From Ascarosepion bandense (Eukaryota > Mollusca > Cephalopoda > Sepiida > Sepiidae): a stretch of DNA of 64,000 bases. The stretch is from contig JBBBDQ010001123.1 of NCBI GenBank assembly GCA_037127315.1, positions 1,020,001 through 1,084,000 of the forward strand. Reading direction: 5' to 3'. The translations under genes were made by a program, and so were the position numbers. Under the pieces are notes generated by a model, which was given only the letters and a program-made list of their open reading frames with translations, made no database searches and was not told the origin of the DNA. Shown one piece after another: positions 9,930-21,732 of this stretch (its first letter is position 1; each line of letters starts with the position of its first letter).

Positions 9930-10200
9930 ATATATATGGTGTTTATGGATATGCTGTTATATCTGAGAGTGTTGTTTTTAAGTGGTTTACTATGTTCAAA
10001 AGTGGAAATTTCGATCTGAATGACTAAGAATGCTTTGACAGTTGTTAATGGAGACCAGATCGAAACTCCAAAAATAACCCGTATCATTTATGTATATATT
10101 CGGGTTGGCCAAGAATATAAAGTGTTGGCAAAATCCATGAAGCAAATTTTCTACTTAATAAAGCGAACGGACTTTTTAACCAAACCTTTATATATATATT
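9930..10200 (+). mobile_element. Mariner transposase helix-turn-helix fragment
   Basis: One frame reads YGYAVISESVVFKWFTMFKS then GNFDLND, the helix-turn-helix block of mariner transposases (VxxWFxxFKSG). CGGGTTGGCCAAGAATATAA near 10107 resembles a mariner terminal repeat. The rest is lost. Confidence 0.5.
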
Positions 10201-10357
10201 TAATTTTTTTTTCTTAAATCGGATGGCCATTTCAACGAGTAAATTTAGCACCCATCTTATCTACGAGGACAAAACATCAGGAATCAGTGTTAATATCTAA
10301 TATTATTTGGATTCTTTGGGATTTACATTTAAGCCTTTTTTCGGATTATGACCAATA

Positions 10358-10406
<49 letters not shown>
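10358..10406. repeat. (ATT)n microsatellite
   Basis: About 16 ATT units. Confidence 0.97.
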
Positions 10407-10410
<4 letters not shown>

Positions 10411-10532
10411 TTTACATAAGAACATGTTAGTTAAATAATAAATATTTATTGCGCTATTTTTATGTTGAACCCTGTTTTAAATTTCTGTCTTGAACGTTGG
10501 AATTTTATTATTCGTTCTTTTACATTTGGATA

Positions 10533-10533
10533 T

Positions 10534-10580
<47 letters not shown>

Positions 10581-10595
10581 TATATATACGCATAT

Positions 10596-10674
<79 letters not shown>

Positions 10675-10675
10675 A
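10533..10675. repeat. Alternating (CA)n and (TA)n microsatellite
   Basis: Three alternations of CA and TA tracts, ending at the left edge of a mariner element. Confidence 0.95.
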
Positions 10676-11770
10676 TTATACGCGGGTTGGCTGAAAAGTT
10701 CACAAACTGACTTTGAAGGAAGGATGCTAGAACTATGAAATATTATATACATTAATTTCTACTCTTCGTATTAATAACTGCATTGTTTCTCTCCAGGTCA
10801 TCTGACATCTGATAGTTCAAAGAATATTTTTCATCCAGTTTGTCTAAAAAGTCATCAAAAGCAGTTATGACGTCATCGTCACTGCAATTCTGGTTCCCAG
10901 TGAACTGTTTTTTTTATGTGGTGGGGGGGAACAGATGATATTCAAATCTGGAGAATAAGGTTTGTTGATTAACTCGTTCAAAGCCACAGTCACGTACAGC
11001 AGCAGTTGAAACCAAAGACTTTTGTGCTGTTGTGCATTGTTCTGATGAAACAAGACCTCTTTCGTCAGTTTTCCTGTGCGTTTAATCTTGATAGACTTTC
11101 GTAACTATCTCAGCAAGTTGGCATAGAACTCTCTATTGAGGGCGGGACTTTTGAAAATAATCAAGAAACACAATTCTTTTTCACATCACCTTCCCTGCAT
11201 ATGAAACGACCTTGGATTTCTTTGGAGCTGGCGGGAAAGGGGATCCTCACCGTATGCATTGTCGCTGGATCAAAGTGATGAACCTAACACTTATCCTGGG
11301 TTAGAAAACGTTCCCGGAAACTAGCTGGATCTGCCTCAAACAATGTCAGATTTCCCTGTTATTTGATCAGCTGATGCGCTTTTTATCAGGTGCCAGAAGA
11401 CGTAGCACCGACCGATCCCAAACCTTCGTCATGCCAAGTTCATTGTGCCAAATATTCCCTGCTCTCTCATGGGATATGCTAATAACATTGGCTATTTGAT
11501 TTATAGTCAATCGCCTGTCATCCATCACCATGTGGTGAACAAGATCAATGTTTTCCTCGGTGTTGGCAATTATAGTTTCTCCAGACTTTGGTCTATCTTC
11601 AAAACTCTTCTTTGCTAAATTCAGCTGTCTACTTTTGCAATGTTGATAAATCTGGAGTGTTATCCCCAAGTGTAGCATGAATGACTTTGAAGGCTAAGCC
11701 CTTTTTTCTGTAGGCACTTGATTTTCTCGAGTGCAAAGTATATTAGGGTCAGTTAGGCAAGTGTCAAAAG
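10676..11770 (-). mobile_element. Mariner transposon remnant (minus)
   Basis: The left end carries GGGTTGGCTGAAAAGTTC, a mariner-type terminal repeat. On the minus strand, 11367-11678 encodes a DNA-binding half (RPKSGETIIANTEENIDLVH, then DDRRLTINQIANVISIS), and 10865-11053 encodes the catalytic end (FHQNNAQQHKS, then NKPYSPDLN). Frameshifts separate the parts. Confidence 0.8.
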
Positions 11771-11771
11771 T

Positions 11772-12050
11772 CATGGCACTGTTCGATCACAAACCTCTGT
11801 CATGTCAAGTTCATTGTGCAGAATATTCTGAACTCTCTCCGGGATATGCTGAAAACATTGGCTATTTGATTTATAGTCAATCGCCTGTCATCCATCACCA
11901 TGTGATAAACACGATCAATGTTTTCCCGGTGTTGGCAATTACAGTATCTTCAGACGTCGGTCCATCTTCAAGACTCTCCCTTCCCTTAATAAATCCAACT
12001 GTCTACTTTTGCAATGTTGATTAAGCTGAGGCGTCATCCACTAACACTGC
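11772..12050 (-). mobile_element. Second copy of the mariner DNA-binding segment
   Basis: This repeats 11400-11690 in the same orientation (shared CATTGGCTATTTGATTTATA, GTCAATCGCCTGTCATCCAT), with about 85% identity by eye. No catalytic half accompanies it. Confidence 0.75.
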
Positions 12051-12329
12051 AACCAGGCCAACATGTTACTTTTGTAAACGGTAAACATTTGGCGTATTTG
12101 TCTCAAGAGGGCTGTGCAATCTAATATTTTGTCTCGGCCCACTCCACGACAACGTCAGCGATCGACAAAACTCTTTAAAGGCACTGTTATTCTATAAACT
12201 TGACTTTTTACTGCACAAAGATAAGAACAAAATGACAGAAAGATTTTGTTACCCAAGTCTTCTAATCGGGAAGAGACTTCAGCATTTGAAATCATAGTTT
12301 TTTTGTTTTGTTTTTTTCTATATCAACTA

Positions 12330-12665
12330 TGTCATGCCAAAAAATTTTCATCTCTCTCATGTGATATGCTAATAACATTGGCTATTTGATTTATAGTCAA
12401 TCACCTGTCATCCGTCACCATGTGGTGAACAAGATCAATGTTTTCCTCGGTGTTGGTAATTATAGTAGCTCCAGACCTTTGTCTATCTTTAGGACTCCCT
12501 CTTTCCTTGCTAAATTCAGCTTTCCACTTTTTCACTGTTGATAAATCCGGAGTGTCATCCCCAAGTATAGCATGAATGACCTTGAGGACTTAGCCCTTTT
12601 TTATGTAGGGACTTGATTTTCTCGATCGCACAGTATATTCGGATCAGTTGGGCACCATCTGTGAG
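12330..12665 (-). mobile_element. Third copy of the mariner DNA-binding segment
   Basis: It matches 11440-11760 in the same orientation, including GAACAAGATCAATGTTTTCC and the stretch ending GTATATTCGGATCAGTTGGG. It is closer to copy one than to copy two in places (CTCTCATGTGATATGCTAAT). Confidence 0.75.
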
Positions 12666-12799
12666 AAAAAAGTACAATGAATTAATTCACTTCGCCAAAA
12701 ATTTGGAAATGACATGCAGTACTGCTTGGCATTCGCACCGAAAACTTCTGTAGGAACATTTCAGAATGTTTACGTGTCCATCTGAGGACAGTGCAGAAG

Positions 12800-13340
12800 A
12801 TTTAGCAAAATTTGGATGAGTAAGAAAGTATGGCAGCTCGGAAAACTCCCTCTGTTCGTTCTGATAAGAAAAAAAAATCCAGAAATTTTTGATGAGTTAC
12901 ATACTCGATACGGAGGCCTGCATCAAGTTCCTTGAGGAGTTAATGCTGCTCTGGGTCAAGAGAGTGGCGGCTGAAAGACATTATGTCTGTCAACTGGACT
13001 TTGCACCATGCCACACAAGCAGGAGAACCTAGTCATGGTTGTCAGACAATTTCTGCGATTACATCATCCCTTACATCTGGCAACCTAATTCCCCAGACTG
13101 TCTGCAACCACCGTGGTTTTTATGTGGGGCGCAGTTGAGTGGGAGACCAACAAAACCACTTATAACACGAAAAATGAACTAAAGGCAAGGATTATGGCAG
13201 CATTTACGAACTGAAACAAGGAGACCATCCAGATCAGATGCAGGAGATTCCGAAGCCGTTTGGAAGTCGTGGTTGAAGCCAGTAGTGATTTTATTGAACA
13301 AATTTACTCTTTAATATTTCCGGATATTTTTGTAAATATA
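12800..13340 (+). mobile_element. Tc1/mariner transposase C-terminal fragment (plus)
   Basis: The + strand reads LDFAPCHTSRRT, then WQPNSPDC and LCGAQLSGRPTKP; this is the second catalytic Asp block (QDxAPxH) and the xPxSPDxNPxD block of a DDE transposase, with frame breaks. It is a different family from the adjoining minus copies. Confidence 0.65.
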
Positions 13341-13463
13341 TCTGTTAAAATTAGATATCAGTATTATTTTTATTTGTACGTAATTTAAGCAATTCACAAC
13401 ATTGTATATATGTATGTGCGTGTATCAACGGAAGTAACTTTTGTTGAAAATGTTATGTTTTAG

Positions 13464-13638
13464 AACGTCCGTACCGGGTACCTTAGCGTTTCGTGGAGAC
13501 GCCAGTCATATGACCTCGACGCATGTGTATCACCTGAGAAATAATGGACCTAGCAATGCGTTCAAGTTAATATTTTCACTTGATATCCCGAATGTGATTA
13601 TCAAGAACTCGCCTCTGATGACCATTAAGGATTTTCGG
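13464..13638 (+). CDS. Integrin alpha exon b (calf-2)
   Basis: The acceptor is ATGTTTTAG and the donor GTAAGG. The 175-nt exon supplies one base to finish the Ala codon of exon a, then 58 codons (residues 45-102). The stretch HVYHLRNNGPSNAFKLIFSL matches the calf-2 start of alpha integrins, where an H-x-Y-x-(L/I)-x-N-x-G-P-S pattern is typical. It ends in frame (phase 0) at DFR. A 50-bp scrap of RTE LINE 3' end lies about 55 bp past the donor. Confidence 0.9.
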
Positions 13639-13689
13639 GTAAGGAAAACATTTTCAGCATTTACTTTTGTCTTGTTAACTATATGTCAT

Positions 13690-13740
13690 TTTTATGTCAT
13701 GTCTCTTCAGGGCGTAGGTGATCATGGCTCGCCATGACTT
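13690..13740 (-). mobile_element. RTE-like LINE 3' scrap
   Basis: About 50 bp (TCATGTCTCTTCAGGGCGTA, GGTGATCATGGCT) match the LINE 3' terminus. It lies just downstream of the exon b donor. Confidence 0.55.
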
Positions 13741-13744
13741 CCTT

Positions 13745-14628
13745 TTCTGTATTAACCGTTATCTTTCCTACATAACTTCATGATCTGCACACCCTGCCTT
13801 TTCTTACGCTCATACAACACCACACAGTAACCCACTACCTTGAGTGGCTCTTGGGCCATATATTGGTTGAACATTAGTATAAAAGAAATCAAATCAAATT
13901 TGTGAATTGTCTTGACATCTTAAGAAATATAGTAGTGTAGTTTCCTTTTGTCTTTTCTTGTATTTTCTTAGTTCCCCTTCTTCAGACTTACGTAGAAATA
14001 TTTCTATACAAGTTTGAAAGAGTGGTGAGGTTAAAATGAATACACAAATAATGTTTCGGAATATTAAATAGATAAATTTTGTGGATTCAGAATTAGTAAT
14101 TTGTGGAAGTAAAACGATATCGAAGTTTATATTTTATGAAAATCAAATCAATATTAATAATTTCTTGGAGACAGAACGTGGTGGGACGTTCGTGGATTCA
14201 AATCAGTTTCCGATGCTAACCCCCAGGTGAGCCACTCCCTTACGCCTTCGACTAACGTTTTCCGATGACATGAAGTGTGAAGAATACAGTGAATCAACTG
14301 ATAAGTTTGCAACAAGGAAAGTTAGTTTACTGTGTCGTGATAGATTCTGGTTACTAAGATTGTCTATCTTATATTTTTATAAGTTTAACATTTAATCCTT
14401 GCTTTGAATATCGTGGCCTTATCTGGTCTGGTGCACCTACTATATATTTAGATATTCTTGATAAAATCCCAAGAACCATATACAATATTACTGGTCCTTA
14501 CCTGGCTTCTCGGTTTCATTCATTTTCCCATCACCGAAATGTAGCTTTCCTTTACGATCCGTGCAATCATAGTGAAAATCCGGGCAAGGAAAAATGTCTT
14601 CGTCAGAAATCAAACTAAGCAATTCACA

Positions 14629-14660
<32 letters not shown>

Positions 14661-14935
14661 AAAACGAAGAAAACATCCGAATGAACGCAGTAAAAATCTG
14701 TTTCTTTATTTATTAATTTTGGGAGAAAAGATTGGTTATACTCAAAAAGTCCGAACCCGATTTCCTGCTTTCGTTCACGTTCTGTGCCTAATCTTCATTG
14801 GAATAGCCGAAAAAATTCGCAAAATCTTAGTTTCTGGAAACGGATGACACTGATGACGTCATCATATTGTCAACTAATAAATCCGGGCAATTTTCTCTGT
14901 GTCCGGTGTTTTTTTAGCACCTGCTACGGCCCTGG
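13745..14935. other. Intron sequence with an (AAAG)n tract
   Basis: No gene or element recognised in about 1.2 kb apart from an AAAG repeat at 14630-14662. The open frames across it follow the repeat and are not convincing. Confidence 0.45.
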
Positions 14936-14939
14936 TTTG

Positions 14940-15210
14940 GATTAACTTTCCGCGATGGTACCTAGACTTTATGGATTTAAGAGCTGTACTAGACTGACAA
15001 CAAGATCTCATCAATTTATAATTTTTAATTGGCTCGATGTAACTCTTGATGTAAGTTCTATGTTAACATTTTATTTGCTTGCATTTCTTGGTTGTGAAAC
15101 TCTCTTCTGTCTCTTTGCTTTCCAACCAACTTTGATTTTTTTATTATTCTTTCACACGCCCCTTGTGTCTTAGCGGCTTTACTGCTTTACATGAGGTGAA
15201 AAGATAAAAA
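14940..15210 (+). mobile_element. CR1/L2/Jockey-like LINE 3' region, decayed
   Basis: YGFKSCTRLTTRSHQF resembles the ATRLATRSHHF block of better copies (41186, 40380), followed by a decayed C-terminus and the tail CCCCTTGTGTCTTAGCGGCT ... GAGGTGAAA. The same sub-variant is at 34835-35090. Confidence 0.6.
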
Positions 15211-15605
15211 AAACATCAAAGTGTGAACACAATCGCTTCAAATATACATAAGTTCATGCGCTATAAGGAAAATAAGACAATAAGAGATTACCGATAACAG
15301 ATATTTGAATTATAAGATTAAAAACCTGTAAATTACCGCCCCCTGAGGATAATTACAGCCTGCGCGAGATCTGTATGAATCCATCACTTTCTCATCTCCC
15401 GTAAAAATGTATAGCACCTCAACTACAAACATTGAAGCTTGCTTCGAACTCTTCACATTTAATTGCTTTTCTCATTCTTTTTTTTTTTTTTTTTTTGGAA
15501 ATGTCCTGTCAGTATATTTGTTAATATTTCTTTGTTCAAATTCTATGTCTTATTTTTTGTTTGGACTTACACGAGTCAGCCAAAACTCATTTGCGGGTCA
15601 AATGT

Positions 15606-16221
15606 CAGTTAAGTGCCATACGTATTACACGCTTGGGCGATCATGTCTCTTTCGAAACATGACTGACTGGGCAGAAGATTATCCCGCAGTAGGTTGCTAT
15701 TGCTTTCTGCGGTAGACTGGTTGCCAACCAAGGCTGTAGAACAAATCTGTCTTATTATTTGACTCACAGCTAGAAGAGGAAGAGATATATTATATTATTA
15801 AGTGGTAATTATTGGGGGATCAGTTTATTACTTAATATTAATATAAAAATGATCACCCACTTTATGACCAGTGGAAGCCTTAATCATATTTTCAACTATT
15901 ATATTCAGTCAGTCAGTTAAGAGCCATACCTGACACACGCCATGGGCGATAATGTCTCGAAAGAGACATGACTAACTTGGCAGAAGATTATCCCGCAGTA
16001 GGTTGCCATTACTTTCTGCGATTGACTGGTTACCAGCCAAGGCTATAGAACCCAATCTGTCCTGTAATTTAACCCGTAACTGACAGGAAGAGAGGTATTA
16101 ATACCTTTCTCAAGGGTATTTGAGCGAAAGTGAATGCAACGAATTCAACTAGAATTAGAACTCGGCTCGCCGATTTCTCGTTCCAAGCCTATATCCACTG
16201 CACCACAACGCACATCCCAGA
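15606..16221 (-). mobile_element. Dimeric SINE (copy 1)
   Basis: Read on the minus strand: a full tRNA-derived SINE (16221 to about 15906) is followed by a unit of about 300 bp (15905-15606) with a different 120-nt start (hairpin region with GATCACCCACTTTATGACC and GGGGGATCAGTTTATT) and the standard SINE body and tail. The direct repeat TCAAATGT flanks the whole pair (15598-15605 and 16222-16229). The same two-part unit occurs at 62569-63140. Confidence 0.8.
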
Positions 16222-16229
16222 TCAAATGT

Positions 16230-17640
16230 ACTAGGAGCATAAAAATCTCTTTACAAATGTCAAATTCCGTAACAAATTAAATGTATAATTCTTAACAATT
16301 TTTTGACATTTTCAAGATTACTATTTTTACTTCTTTTTTTTCTCTTTTTGTCGCTGTCTGTCACATTGGATCTTTGAGGTGGTTAAGGTGATTTGCTTAA
16401 ACACCGGCTCCAGTGTATGGGATACAAGTTCATGTCTCGTTGAATTTTCTTTTTTTATTTTTTATTTTACATTGTTTATTTTCCAATCAAAGAGTCTATC
16501 GACCTTGGGTGTTGTGGTGAAAAAGTAAACATAATATAAAGTAAAAACTAATATAAATGTTTGTGAGGAATTCTTAATTAACTCAAAATGCTTATATATT
16601 ACAACGAATTTAAAATGCGAAAGAATGTTCAAATTCATACAAAAAGGAAAGAAGAAAACGTGAGAGAAAAGACAACGAAAACAAAATGTAACTTTAGAAA
16701 CAATATTTTTTGGTACCGCTGACATTACACAATTTCGATATGTGTAAGAATGAAGGTCATCAAAATTAAGTCGTGTGTTAACACTCGGCCATTGTAGACG
16801 CCCACGAAAAAAGAGACCAAGAGAGTTTTTCAATTTCTTGCTGGTTATATTATAGCAGGTTATCCATTCTTTTCCAGTTTATAGTGGGAGTCCGTTCTAG
16901 TGAAGGGCAGTTGTGTATTGTTGCAGATTAACGGAATTTGGCCTTGCTGTAGATAGCCCACTATAAGTCATAAAATGATTATAAATCAAGAAATCAAGAA
17001 AAGCAAACTGAGTTGAAAATAACATTTTATATATGCACATATCAATTAAGGTTTTTATAATTAAAGTAATACTTGAAGTATAGGTCCAACTGACGTTAAA
17101 ATGTTCATGGCAATAAAATGCTGAAAAGAGAATTAATGCTTAGGAATGTGGGAGCGTCGTGAGTAAGGAATGTCTTTGATGAATTCGCTCCTTAGGTCAG
17201 TAAGTAGTTTTGAGACAGGGAAAGATAAGAGAGGAAAGAGAGGCTAGGATAGTAAGCCGCTTGACTTAGGTCAAGGGGATAGTGATTACACTCCTCTCTC
17301 TCGAGTCAGTCCGTGTGTGTCGGCCTGCGTCGATCTGTCTGTCTGGGTGCTTTCTGTATCGGCTTTTTATTTCGACTTTTGGGATCGCAGCAGATCATTT
17401 GATTTGATTATGGGCTTCCCATTGGCCAATAAATAAAATTCGCGTAAGCTCGCGAACTGGAAATGTAATTTTTAATTAATTTTTAGTTTTCAACCGGAAC
17501 ATCTGCGCGAATCCGGCTGCGCCCGGACGACTTGTTTTTGTCGTGAGAGCGCAAACATCCGGTCAATCGCTTTTGCTGACGTGATACTGACTACAAATGA
17601 GTTACATGATTACGTATGTAAGAGGAAATAACCTACTATT
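16230..17640. other. Intron sequence, mostly unassigned
   Basis: A weak class II tRNA-type relic is visible at about 16371-16445 (GAGGTGGTTAAGGTGATTTG, then AAGTTCATGTCTC as a poor B box). At 17290-17600 the base composition is richer in G and C (CGCGCGAATCC-type words); this could be a solo LTR but I cannot show ends. No coding sequence seen. Confidence 0.35.
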
Positions 17641-17650
17641 TTTTATTTTT

Positions 17651-18260
17651 ATATTAACACCAAATATTAAAATGGTGCCCCCAACTGCTGATTGTGTGTA
17701 GATTTCCTGGCCTCTACCCACTCCCCTCCCACCACCATCTAGTTCACGGTGAAGCAGCCATCGCTCACTCACCTGTCTCGTAACTAAGAAGAGAAATTTA
17801 GCGGCCATGTTTGTCTTCAAGTTTCGCTCACCTTGGTTCTGTGAGTAAGTTTTTGCTTTTCTCTTGTGGCCAACTTGAGCTTTGTTTACTGATTGAATTT
17901 TTCTGTATTTTAATTTGACTTTGCTAACTGATTTGTTTTTGTATTTTAATTAATCTTGATACTTCATTTAATTGACAGGTTTTCTTTTGAAGGTAGTTAA
18001 ATAAAAATCTGGGAAATCAGTTAATTTACTTTTGTTTAGTTTTGAAAATATTTTAACACATTTAATAATTGGTCTTTTACATAGTGGTGGAAAAAACAAA
18101 AAAAAATGAGTCATCACTTTTCTTGTCATTTCTTCAAACGGGCATTACTGCTTTTCTATTGATTTGGAGGGTTTTTCCAAATATTAAAATGGTGCTCTCA
18201 ACTGCTGATTGTGGGTAGATTTTCTGGCCTCTACCCACTCCCCTTCCCACCACCCCTCCT
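17651..18260. repeat. Direct repeat of about 82 bp, 525 bp apart
   Basis: Both 17656-17738 and 18179-18260 contain CCAAATATTAAAATGGTGC, CAACTGCTGATTGTG and CTGGCCTCTACCCACTCCCC, with a few differences. The second copy runs into a LINE 3' tail. Confidence 0.75.
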
Positions 18261-18312
18261 ATGTAACCTCCTGCTCAACAGTGGCAATAAAATACCTTCC
18301 TAGGCGCGACAC
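18240..18312 (+). mobile_element. CR1/L2/Jockey-like LINE 3' tail
   Basis: CCTCCTATGTAACCTCCTGC, AACAGTGGCAATAAAATACC and CGCGACACGATTATAAAA are the family terminus. Confidence 0.6.
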
Positions 18313-18319
18313 GATTATA

Positions 18320-19185
18320 AAAAAAACTAACAATCTTGAAACAGAGCTTCAGTCAGTGGTTGACTAGGACAGAAAATGGCTTGTAAATTTTAATGCCTCC
18401 AAAAAAAAAAATGCTCCCCTTTAACCACCATATAGAAACTTTCTTGTCCATGACTGATGCTAGTCTCCTGGAGAGCAACACACTGCGCCTCCTTGGCCTC
18501 ACTTTTTCAACCGACCTGAATGGGAACGACTACATCAGATCTATAGCTGCGCCTACCGCGAGGAAGGTTTGGTTAATGTGTCGGGCTAGAATGTTGTTCT
18601 CGTCAGAATCCATCTTGCACATTTATAAATCTATCATTCGTCCGTGTATTGAATGCTGTTGTCATATCTGCTGTTCGTCTTGAGGTTCTCGACAAAATGC
18701 AAAGGAGGATCTGCAATGCAAGTGATCCCGATATAAAATGCTCGACTTCAGTCACTTTCTCGCCGACGCGACGTGACTTCTCTTTGACTTTTCTTGAAAT
18801 ATGTTCAGGGCAACTGCTTTGACGACTTTTTTCCCCTGGTGTCTAAACCATGTGAATTTAAGTGCGCTACTAGATTGTCATTTAGGTCAATTTTCATTCA
18901 TCATTGAAATAGTTAAATGTAACCACCACTTCTACTCTAACAGTTTTTGTCTCGCACTTTCCGCCTGTGGAACTCCCTTCCGTTTATTTGCTTCCCTGAT
19001 TTGCTTCCCTGATTGCTATAATCTCCAAAAGATTAAATGCAACGTCAGTCGCCATCTTCTATCTTCCTAAATCCCGTTCATTTTTTATTCTTTTTTTAAT
19101 ACTTCCTATACTCTTTTCTCGCACTATAACCCCCAGCGTACTAGAGGCGGTCCCGTTTTTGCTTGGGGTGAAATTATTTTTTTTT
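18320..19185 (+). mobile_element. CR1/L2/Jockey-like LINE, RT C-terminal part
   Basis: The frame reads WLVNFNASKKKMLPFNHH, then NTLRLLGLTFSTDLNGNDYI, KVWLMCRARMLFSSESIL and YKSIIRPCIECCCHI: the thumb and connection region after the RT catalytic palm. Frameshifts follow, then the RLWNS-type end and a 3' UTR ending in a short A-rich tail. It is 5'-truncated and dead. Confidence 0.8.
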
Positions 19186-19197
19186 AAAAGTATAGGT

Positions 19198-19502
19198 AAG
19201 TGCGTTGTGGTGCAGTGAATATCGGCTCGGAACGAGAAATCAGAGATCCGAGTTCAAATTCCAATTGAATTCATTGCATTCACTTACGCGCAAATAGCCT
19301 TGGGAAAGGTATTAATCCGTCTCTTCCTTCCAGTTATGAGTTAAATAACAGGACAGATTGGGTTCTGTAGCCTTGGTCGGCAACTAGTCTACTGCAGAAT
19401 GCAATGGCAACCTACTGCGGGATAATCTTCTGCCCAGTCAGTCATGTCTCTTTCGAGACATGATCACCCAAGCGTGTTTCACGTATGGCACTTAACTGAC
19501 TG
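19198..19502 (+). mobile_element. tRNA-derived SINE
   Basis: A full-length member of the main SINE family (head TGCGTTGTGGTGCAGTGAAT, tail CACTTAACTGAC), with short flanking repeat ATAGGT at 19192-19197 and 19503-19508. Confidence 0.9.
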
Positions 19503-19842
19503 ATAGGTTAGTGAATGTATATTTTGATATTGCTTAATAACTTATTAACGTTTGTATGTTAATGTTAGACTCTTAATAAAATAATATCCCTTTATAAATT
19601 TGACTCTGACATACATTTTACAAGCGAATAAAACTTAATAAAATGTTGGCTTTGGTTTTTTACTTGGGGATAAGATTTATTTTTTAATCGTTTCAATCTT
19701 AGAAACAAAAAAGATATCTACTGATTGATAGATTGATTTGTTTTTACGGCTTATCAACCTTTTACGGTTATTTAAAGCCAGAAAATATTTTAGACTATAA
19801 AATTTTTCGGGGTGGATGATAATGATTTACTGATATAAGTCT

Positions 19843-20093
19843 TATTAATTAACCCATAAGTGGGGAGAAGTGGATTCATACGTTTCCCACGGGTATTTGC
19901 ATACAAGGGAATATAACGAACTCAACTGGGATTGAAAGTCGGCTCTCAGATTTCCATTTATTAATTACGCCACCTGCACATCCAAGCTTACATTATCTGG
20001 TATTCCCGAGCAGTCACCCATCTAGGCTAGATGTTGCTTAACTTCGATGATCGTACGAGAATCGTTGTTTGAAGATGTTAAAGACGTAAGCCT
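19843..20093 (-). mobile_element. 5S-tRNA composite SINE
   Basis: On the minus strand, 20093 to about 19984 is a nearly complete 5S rRNA-like sequence (CTCGTACGATCATCGAAGTT, AAGCAAC, TAGATGGGTGACTGCTCGGG, AATACCAG). It is followed without a gap by GGATGTGCAGGTGGCGTAAT, a decayed tRNA-type SINE head, and by the SINE body up to 19843. The internal 5S promoter region is recognisable but mutated. Confidence 0.8.
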
Positions 20094-20351
20094 AACTAAT
20101 CTATTGATGCATATTATCATAATAATAAAGAACTAGCGGAACCCGTGGAATTTCCACGGAAGGATAATTATGATTTCCTGGAAAAATTTACTTTGTCAAA
20201 CTACAAATGATAATAACGTCTTCAAACATAAAGGTATTGGATAATAAAATAACAATAACACTGAGTGTAATTTTATTAAAATATCTATGAAAGTATCCAT
20301 AAAGGCTACTTTACTATAAATTTATTTTATATTAAGCGGCGTATGCGCATC

Positions 20352-20652
20352 AGTCAGTCAGTTGAGTGCCATACGTGATACACGCTTGGGCGATCATGTC
20401 TCGACAGAGACATGACAGAAGATTATCCCGCAGTAGATTGCCATTGCTTTCTGCGGTAGACTGGTTGCCGACCAAGACTATAGAACCCAATCTGTCCTGC
20501 TATTTAACCCATAACTGGAAGGAATAGACGGATTAATACCTTTCCCAAGGCTATTTGCGCGTAAGTGAATACACTGGATTCAGCTGGAATTCGAACTCGG
20601 CTCCCCGATTTCTCGTTCCGAGCCGATATCCACTGTACCACAACGCACATAC
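20352..20652 (-). mobile_element. tRNA-derived SINE
   Basis: Full-length minus copy, tail CAGTCAGTCAGTTGAGTGCC to head ...CACTGTACCACAACGCACA. A short deletion near the palindromic tail removes the GACTGGG motif. Confidence 0.9.
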
Positions 20653-20654
20653 CA

Positions 20655-21420
20655 TAACCAAAATACTGTACGCTATTTTGTGAGAGATTTTAAAAGAGAA
20701 ATTTTTTTATTACTGAAAAATCATGGCTCCTGTGTCCATTGTAAACAGAAAAGACCAACTGAGTAATGGCCAAGAGTGTAGAGGCCAGAAATTTTGTTAT
20801 TAGATCGCGAGATACGATAAAAACCCTACCTATTTTTATTATATTGAACAGTACACACAAATATACAAACACAATTACTGCTACAACCACCAGCTTAAGC
20901 TGCTACTGCTACGGTAATGCTATAGGCTCTCTCCTCCTACTCTCTCACTCTTTACTGCCCTTCCGTTTGGCAAAGGTGATAGAAAGGCTGAGGAGAGTAG
21001 CGTTTATAAAAAGATAGTGGGGAAAGAAAAGCTCGTGTAGAGAGTAAGTGCATTATCTTTCTTCGGTGGCGTAACGGATGGAGTAACTAAGTAACTAACT
21101 CAGGAAGAAACAAACAGAATTATTATATGATAAGGAAGGTTTTGCTTGCTTCACATTATAAGATCGGGTCGATTTCTTTCTAAATAAACACAATTTATTC
21201 ATGCCTGTTGTTTTCATTGCCGTGACAGCTGACCTCTACCCCATGACTGTTACCAAAGTTGACGTCAACCTTCCACTAAATCAAGAAATAACTGGAATAA
21301 CAGAGTGCATGCTGTGTCATGTATAGAATACAAAATATTGGACATTTTTTTAGGTTCGCAGATATTGCTTCTCATTGATTGAGAAATATTATCTTCGAAT
21401 TTAATATAAGTATTATTTAT
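20655..21420. other. Intron sequence, nothing recognised
   Basis: No element or coding signal that I could support. Confidence 0.4.
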
Positions 21421-21423
21421 AGA

Positions 21424-21732
21424 GAAGATGTGCGTTGTGGTGCATTGGATATCGGCTCGGAACGAGAAATTGGGGAGCCGAGTTCGAATTCCAGCCGAAT
21501 TCATTGCATTCACTTACGCGCAAATACCCTTGGGAAAGATATTAATCCGTCTATTCCTTCCAGTTATGGGTTAAATAACAGGACAGATTGGGTTCTATAG
21601 CCTTGGTCGGCAACCAGTCTACCGCAGAAAGCAATGGCAACCTACTGCAGGATAATCTTCTGCCCAGTCAGTCATGTCTCTTTCGAGACATGATCGCCCA
21701 AGCGTGTATCACGTATGGCATTTAACTGACTG
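21424..21732 (+). mobile_element. tRNA-derived SINE
   Basis: Full-length copy with a 12-bp target duplication ATTATTTATAGA at 21412-21423 and 21733-21744. It lies about 135 bp upstream of integrin exon c. Confidence 0.93.

Noticed and set aside
10446..10752. Six overlapping open frames over 10446-10752 rich in Thr-His or Ile-Tyr
   Set aside because: They are translations of (CA)n/(TA)n microsatellite on both strands. Similar frames at 7644-7970, 23168-23845, 27640-27882, 52153-52398 and 56434-56688 owe their length to simple repeats.
15407..15715. A secreted-protein-like frame on the + strand
   Set aside because: Its second half is the antisense of a SINE tail and body, and the first half contains a poly-T run; no splice or start context.
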